A stretch of 17,111 nucleotides of DNA from Acidilobaceae archaeon UBA162 (GTDB lineage: Archaea; Thermoproteota; Thermoprotei_A; Sulfolobales; Acidilobaceae): positions 1-17,111 of the forward strand of contig DAJS01000009.1 of assembly GCA_002496425.1 (NCBI GenBank), read 5' to 3'. Of the stretch, positions 14,105-17,111 are shown piece by piece. The position numbers and the translations under genes were made by a program. Each line of letters starts with the position of its first letter. The stretch's first letter is position 1. The notes below the pieces were generated by a model that was not told the origin of the DNA, ran no database searches, and saw only the letters and a list, made by a program, of their open reading frames with translations.

Positions 14105-14132
14105 ACCCTTCCCGCCCTAAAGGGTAAGGGTT
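14105..14132. repeat. Hairpin with second copy of GCCCTAAAGGG, just after moeA
   Basis: GCCCTAAAGGG at 14114-14124 matches the core at 12045-12055, so moeA lies between two copies. Here it is nested inside an outer ACCCTT/AAGGGT pairing. It could be a transposon-end relic or an mRNA 3' structure. No T-run follows, so it is not a typical archaeal terminator. Confidence 0.35.
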
Positions 14133-14299
14133 CCTTTGGATGGTTCATTAGTTTGTGGTTTACAGTCTTCATCGCTTCATAGCTGGTGAATTTTAACCCA
14201 CCCTGCTTCATTAATCAGCGGTAGGTCACGGGCTGGTCTTCGGCCCAATTACTCCTATTCCTCTGTTAAGTTACCCTCCTCCCACTTAATAGGGACTTA

Positions 14300-14319
14300 G
14301 ATAACCATTGATAACCATT
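14300..14319. repeat. Two tandem copies of GATAACCATT
   Basis: The 10-base unit occurs twice without a gap, 33 bases beyond the stop of the sugar kinase gene on the minus strand. It is probably a replication slippage product. Confidence 0.7.
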
Positions 14320-14351
14320 GCTGCCACAAGGTGTTACTTAAGGGTTTGCTT

Positions 14352-15380
14352 TTATGAAATAACGACTGTTTCCTTTAGGATAACGTTAAGCTGTTCCGCT
14401 AAGATCCTTTTCACATTATCGCCTGTAACAGCCTCAGTGGCTCCAGGGGCAGTTACGCATGCAGCGCCTGCAGCCTGAGAGTAGGCGAGCGCCTTTGCTG
14501 CCTTCTCAGGGTCTTTCTCCATCGCCTCAAGGCTCTCTCTTGGCCGTCCTCCAGAGAATATGTAGTATAGGAACCCGGCCTGGAAAGCATCGCCCGCGCC
14601 TGTAGGATCAACAACCCTTACCTTAAACGAGGGCTGACGTATGATAAAGTTGTTAGTGGCAAACACTGCACCTGTCTCGCCCTCAGTTATAAGTACAGCT
14701 CGTACTCCTGACCTTAGGAGAAAGTGGGTGATCTCATCTAGGTTGTTAAGCCCTAGTACCTTGCGGGACTCGTATAAGTTAGCGTGAAAGATGTCAACAA
14801 GACCTTCCTTAATGACCTCGCGGAGGAATTCCCAGCTACCCGATGGCCGAGTGGCAACGCCTATATCAATGAACGTCACAGCCCCCACTTCCCTAGCGGT
14901 TTTCAGCACGTCCTGAAGGGACTCGTCTGTAGCCCTAAGCATACCGACAGCGGCATGAAATAATGTTGGTCTGATCGCACTGAGCGCCTTGATTACGTGC
15001 TCAGCGCTTAGCTGAAGGTTAGCCCCTAGGTCAACATGGAACCTCCTGTCCTCGCCGTCAATCACAATAATCACATCCTTGCCAGTCTCCTGACCTTCCA
15101 CAACATGAACCCACCTGGTATCTATTCCATAACTCCTCAGCGTGCTTACAACGTAACCACCGCATAGGTCATTTCCTACAGAGCCTATGACCTTTATTTT
15201 ACTTCCATCCATGCCTAGCCTGACGAGGTCTACAGATACGTTAAGCGGATGCCCCCCTGTGCTGACCTTAATGCTGCCGCTATTTACATATATGATGTCT
15301 GAAGGGTTTGCAAGCCTTTCGGTGACAAGCGTGAAGTCGCATAAGGTGACCCCTACGAGCGCTAATGTTTCGTCTACCAT
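14352..15380 (-). CDS. PfkB (ribokinase) family carbohydrate kinase
   Basis: A 342-residue kinase that phosphorylates a sugar or related alcohol with ATP. GGHPLN (42-47) with GSVGNDLCGGYV (66-77) forms PfkB signature 1. NLYE (201-204) is the NxxE magnesium motif. VDPTGAGDAFQAGF (257-270) is signature 2, where GAGD makes the anion hole and Asp264 is the catalytic base. These are complete, so the enzyme is probably active. The substrate (ribose, fructose 6-phosphate, nucleoside, KDG or other) cannot be decided from sequence. ATG 15380 is supported by a TATA-like CCTAAAATAACT at 15401-15412, which predicts transcription starting at the ATG itself (leaderless). The gene is divergent from the cupin isomerase-like gene, 114 bases away, which suggests a shared sugar pathway. 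Confidence 0.9.
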   Translation of the reverse strand: MVDETLALVGVTLCDFTLVTERLANPSDIIYVNSGSIKVSTGGHPLNVSVDLVRLGMDGSKIKVIGSVGNDLCGGYVVSTLRSYGIDTRWVHVVEGQETGKDVIIVIDGEDRRFHVDLGANLQLSAEHVIKALSAIRPTLFHAAVGMLRATDESLQDVLKTAREVGAVTFIDIGVATRPSGSWEFLREVIKEGLVDIFHANLYESRKVLGLNNLDEITHFLLRSGVRAVLITEGETGAVFATNNFIIRQPSFKVRVVDPTGAGDAFQAGFLYYIFSGGRPRESLEAMEKDPEKAAKALAYSQAAGAACVTAPGATEAVTGDNVKRILAEQLNVILKETVVIS

Positions 15381-15400
15381 ATGTTAAGACCATTTAGTTT

Positions 15401-15412
15401 AGTTATTTTAGG
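15401..15412 (-). promoter_or_regulatory. TATA box of the sugar kinase gene, leaderless message predicted
   Basis: On the minus strand CCTAAAATAACT is centred about 26 bases before the ATG at 15380, the spacing expected when transcription starts at the start codon. Confidence 0.5.
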
Positions 15413-15442
15413 GGATTAATAAAGCTTTCATTATAAGGAAAA

Positions 15443-15458
15443 AGTGCTTAAAAAATAA
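15443..15458 (+). promoter_or_regulatory. Probable TATA box of the cupin gene
   Basis: GTGCTTAAAAAATAAG centred near 15450 predicts transcription start near 15476, about 19 bases before TTG 15495. The purine-rich AGGGGGAGGG just downstream (15460-15469) would then lie at or before the start of transcription. Confidence 0.4.
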
Positions 15459-15494
15459 GAGGGGGAGGGTAATTTAGCGGTTGGGCAACAGGTC

Positions 15495-16727
15495 TTGCAT
15501 GAGGATATACCTTTAAAGGGTATGAGGGAGGCAAGGCGCTTCCTTGAAGTCAGTAATGGAGTGCTAAGGCTTAAGCCGACATGGGTTCCAAAACACTTTG
15601 GCGTGCCAGGATCTCGTATTGGCCTAAAGCCAGAGGATGCTAACAGCAGGTCCCTAGGGCCTATCGTAGAGAGGTGGATAGCCTCGACAGTTACAAGCTC
15701 GGGCTCAACGAAGCCTGAGGAGGGTTTAAGCTATGTGGTTCTAGATGGTTGCAACAATTGCTTAATCACGCTGAGGGATCTCATAAGGGCTGCAGGGGAG
15801 GAGCTGCTTGGAAGGGAAGTGTACAGAGCTTATGCCGACTGGCCAGTCCTGGGGAAGCTGCTGGACTACTGGTATCCGATACCGTTTCACCTTCATCACA
15901 GGGATGAACATGCAAGGCTAGTTAACAAAGTTGCTAAACCAGAGGCATACTACTATCCGCCTGAGCTAAACGCACATCAGGGACCCTTCCCATACCTCTT
16001 CATAGGGCTCTCACCAGGCACAAGCCCGGAGGACATTAGGAAGTGCCTGGAGGCGTGGGATAAGGGTGACAACGGTGTCCTTTATCTCTCACAAGCATAC
16101 AAGCAGAGACCCGGTACAGGGTGGCTAGTGCCCCCAGGTATTCTTCACTCCCCTGGCACGCTTGTCACTTTTGAGCTACAGAGGGCGTCAGACATCAACG
16201 CCTTCTACCAGTCAGTAAGGTATGATGGAGTTCCAATCCCAAAGGAGATGCTCTTTGCGGACTTCCCGCCTGAGAGGAGAGGTGACCTAGAATATGCATT
16301 AGAACTTATTGATTGGAAGGAGAACCTTGACCCGCTGTTCAAGGTTAATCACTACTTGGAGCCGCTCCCCGCTGAAAAACCTGAGGAGACTATGAAGGAT
16401 GGGTATATATCCAGGTGGGTTATATATGGGCATGACCTGCTTAGCGCTAGGGAGTTAAGGCTTAAGCCCAAGGCTGAAGTCATACTAAGGGATAAGCTTC
16501 CTTTCGTTGTGTTTGACGTGCAAGGCTACGGGGAAATTGACGGTAAACCCTTGGAATCGGCGAGGAACGTGTCTTTGGACGACCTCACCTATGATGAGTA
16601 CTTTATAGCTATTGGGAAGGCGCAGGAGGGCGTTAAGGTTGTGAACAGAAGCCCTTCGTCAGAGCTCGTGCTGATAATATATGGCCCCGAAGGCTTAAAT
16701 GCTCCCAGAAAGCCTAAACGTGAATAG
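15495..16727 (+). CDS. Cupin-fold sugar isomerase-like protein (mannose-6-phosphate isomerase class I-like)
   Basis: A 410-residue cytoplasmic protein whose middle resembles type I phosphomannose isomerases and related cupin sugar isomerases. FHLHHRDEHA (131-140) gives H132/H134, KPEAYYYPPE (148-157) gives Glu150, and GTGWLVPPGILHSPG (207-221) gives His218. This is the usual two His, Glu, His metal set, probably for zinc or another divalent metal. The flanks (1-120 and 240-410) are not recognisable, and YIFxDDxxRKP-like bacterial features are lacking, so the substrate is open. A true phosphomannose isomerase would be redundant with the bifunctional enzyme at 5229-6236, which hints at a different sugar. 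TTG 15495 is the first possible start after an in-frame TAA; ATG 15522 is an alternative preceded by AAAGGG. Divergent from a PfkB kinase. Confidence 0.72.
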   Translation: MHEDIPLKGMREARRFLEVSNGVLRLKPTWVPKHFGVPGSRIGLKPEDANSRSLGPIVERWIASTVTSSGSTKPEEGLSYVVLDGCNNCLITLRDLIRAAGEELLGREVYRAYADWPVLGKLLDYWYPIPFHLHHRDEHARLVNKVAKPEAYYYPPELNAHQGPFPYLFIGLSPGTSPEDIRKCLEAWDKGDNGVLYLSQAYKQRPGTGWLVPPGILHSPGTLVTFELQRASDINAFYQSVRYDGVPIPKEMLFADFPPERRGDLEYALELIDWKENLDPLFKVNHYLEPLPAEKPEETMKDGYISRWVIYGHDLLSARELRLKPKAEVILRDKLPFVVFDVQGYGEIDGKPLESARNVSLDDLTYDEYFIAIGKAQEGVKVVNRSPSSELVLIIYGPEGLNAPRKPKRE

Positions 16728-16839
16728 CTGGCTGGAAGGTTACATGCCCTTTTGCTTTTTATGACACGTTACCAGATTAACGAAGGGAGTAGCCCTGTAC
16801 TTAAGGATAAACGTCTCTCATCAAGTCACTCTCTACCCC

Positions 16840-17018
16840 TTAAAAAGCCTCAGCTACCTTCTTGATCCTCGCTTTGGGTTCCTCTATGGACGGCACTGGG
16901 ATCTTCCTATTAAGGTGTCAAAGAGCCTCAGCGCGTCGCTGCATTCGTCCAATAGAGGAGCCCAATCGATGAGGAAAAACATGTACTTCCTAATCTCCAA
17001 CTTCCTAATCTCCCTTGC
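16840..17018 (-). pseudogene. Frameshifted remnant of an unidentified gene
   Basis: On the minus strand one frame reads protein-like from 17018 to about 16905 (including MFFLIDWAPLLDEC and DALRLFDTLI) and then hits TAG at 16884-16886. A second frame reads protein-like from about 16908 to TAA at 16840-16842 (RKIPVPSIEEPKARIKKVAE). Joining them near 16905-16910 gives one continuous, well-composed polypeptide end of about 55-60 residues. In-frame stops bound both pieces (TAG at 17019-17021 upstream). The family is not recognised. A sequencing error is possible, but the loss of an upstream part also fits a dead gene. Confidence 0.4.
16985..17014. repeat. 15-base tandem duplication
   Basis: ACTTCCTAATCTCC followed by A or C occurs twice in a row (16985-16999 and 17000-17014). 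Because the unit is 15 bases it keeps frame in the minus-strand remnant, where it encodes EIRKL then EIRKY. Confidence 0.75.
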
Positions 17019-17028
17019 CTAGAGGCTG

Positions 17029-17111
17029 GTGCTGAGGTATCAGGCAATGACGTATGGTGAGAGGCTCAAGAAGGCAGGCGTTCAGGTCGTATCGCTAACT
17101 GTTAATGATGT
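17029..17111 (+). pseudogene. Fragment resembling the C-terminal part of an alpha/beta-hydrolase (esterase), cut by window edge
   Basis: The plus-strand frame from GTG 17029 reads LRYQAMTYGERLKKAGVQVV, which resembles the DPLRDQALAYAERLRKAGV-like helix near the C-terminus of hormone-sensitive-lipase family esterases. A TAG lies three codons before the GTG, and no esterase core precedes it, so it would be a leftover 3' piece. It could also simply be the true start of a different gene that continues beyond the window. Confidence 0.25.

Larger units (their letters stand above)
14101..14351. other. 251-base gap between moeA and the sugar kinase gene
   Basis: It contains a nested hairpin right after moeA (14105-14132: ACCCTT paired with AAGGGT, inner CCCT paired with AGGG), a stem-loop GGGCTG/CGGCCC at 14230-14246 with a five-base loop, and a 10-base tandem repeat at 14300-14319. 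The two genes converge here, so the gap is a 3' region for both. No gene was recognised. Confidence 0.5.
16728..17111. other. Decayed region at the right edge without an intact gene
   Basis: After the cupin gene no long frame is open on either strand to the window end. The stretch contains a frameshifted minus-strand remnant (16840-17018), a 15-base tandem duplication (16985-17014) and a plus-strand fragment from 17029. The first 110 bases show nothing recognisable apart from A/T-rich patches. Confidence 0.5.

Noticed and set aside
14105..14132. Hairpin after moeA read as an intrinsic terminator
   Set aside because: No T-run follows and archaeal termination depends on T-runs rather than hairpins.
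1..17111. CRISPR arrays, rRNA, tRNA, or toxin-antitoxin and defence genes
   Set aside because: No regularly spaced repeats, conserved RNA sequences or matching protein motifs were found anywhere in the window.

Overview
The window looks like a piece of a thermophilic Thermoproteota (crenarchaeal) chromosome. The reasons are an archaeal Cdc48 ATPase, a fused ADP-forming acyl-CoA synthetase, the archaeal bifunctional phosphoglucose/phosphomannose isomerase, a MoeA with a fused substrate-binding domain, many GTG and TTG starts, GAGG-type ribosome binding sites and A/T-rich TATA boxes about 25 bases ahead of probable start sites. Base composition is moderate to high GC. An Acidilobales-like host is a guess, not something the sequence proves. 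No rRNA, tRNA, CRISPR array or intact transposase was seen.

Layout: (1) 1-1414, minus strand: the first 471 codons of Cdc48, cut by the window edge. (2) 1507-4795, plus strand: a fused ADP-forming acyl-CoA synthetase and, overlapping it by 8 bases, a coiled-coil protein. These are transcribed away from cdc48 across a compact divergent promoter region. (3) 4796-5228: a 433-base gap with a possible structured RNA and a palindrome. (4) 5229-7899: sugar-phosphate isomerase followed by an HD-domain phosphohydrolase. (5) 7910-8218, minus strand: a small orphan gene of unknown function. (6) 8311-11903: a tight four-gene tetrapyrrole operon, hemL-hemC-cobA-hemD, running from glutamate-1-semialdehyde to 5-aminolevulinate, then from porphobilinogen to uroporphyrinogen III and precorrin-2. 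HemA and HemB must be encoded elsewhere. (7) 11904-12138: a gap with a strongly foldable Y-shaped sequence and a GCCCTAAAGGGC hairpin, perhaps remains of an IS200/IS605-type element. (8) 12139-14100: moeA fused to a binding-protein-like domain. (9) 14101-14351: a gap that repeats the GCCCTAAAGGG core and holds a 10-base tandem repeat. (10) 14352-16727: a divergent pair, a PfkB-family sugar kinase (minus) and a cupin-type sugar isomerase-like protein (plus). (11) 16728-17111: decayed sequence with a frameshifted gene remnant on the minus strand and an esterase-like fragment running off the right edge.

Most of the window is housekeeping metabolism: energy conservation from acyl-CoA, gluconeogenesis/glycolysis and mannose supply, tetrapyrroles, molybdenum/tungsten cofactor and protein unfolding. 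No clearly new multi-gene system is evident. The parts most worth a second look are the two foldable intergenic regions (4826-4922 and 11917-12056), the sugar kinase/cupin isomerase pair of unknown substrate, and the orphan minus-strand gene at 7910-8218. All folds and promoter calls were made by eye.
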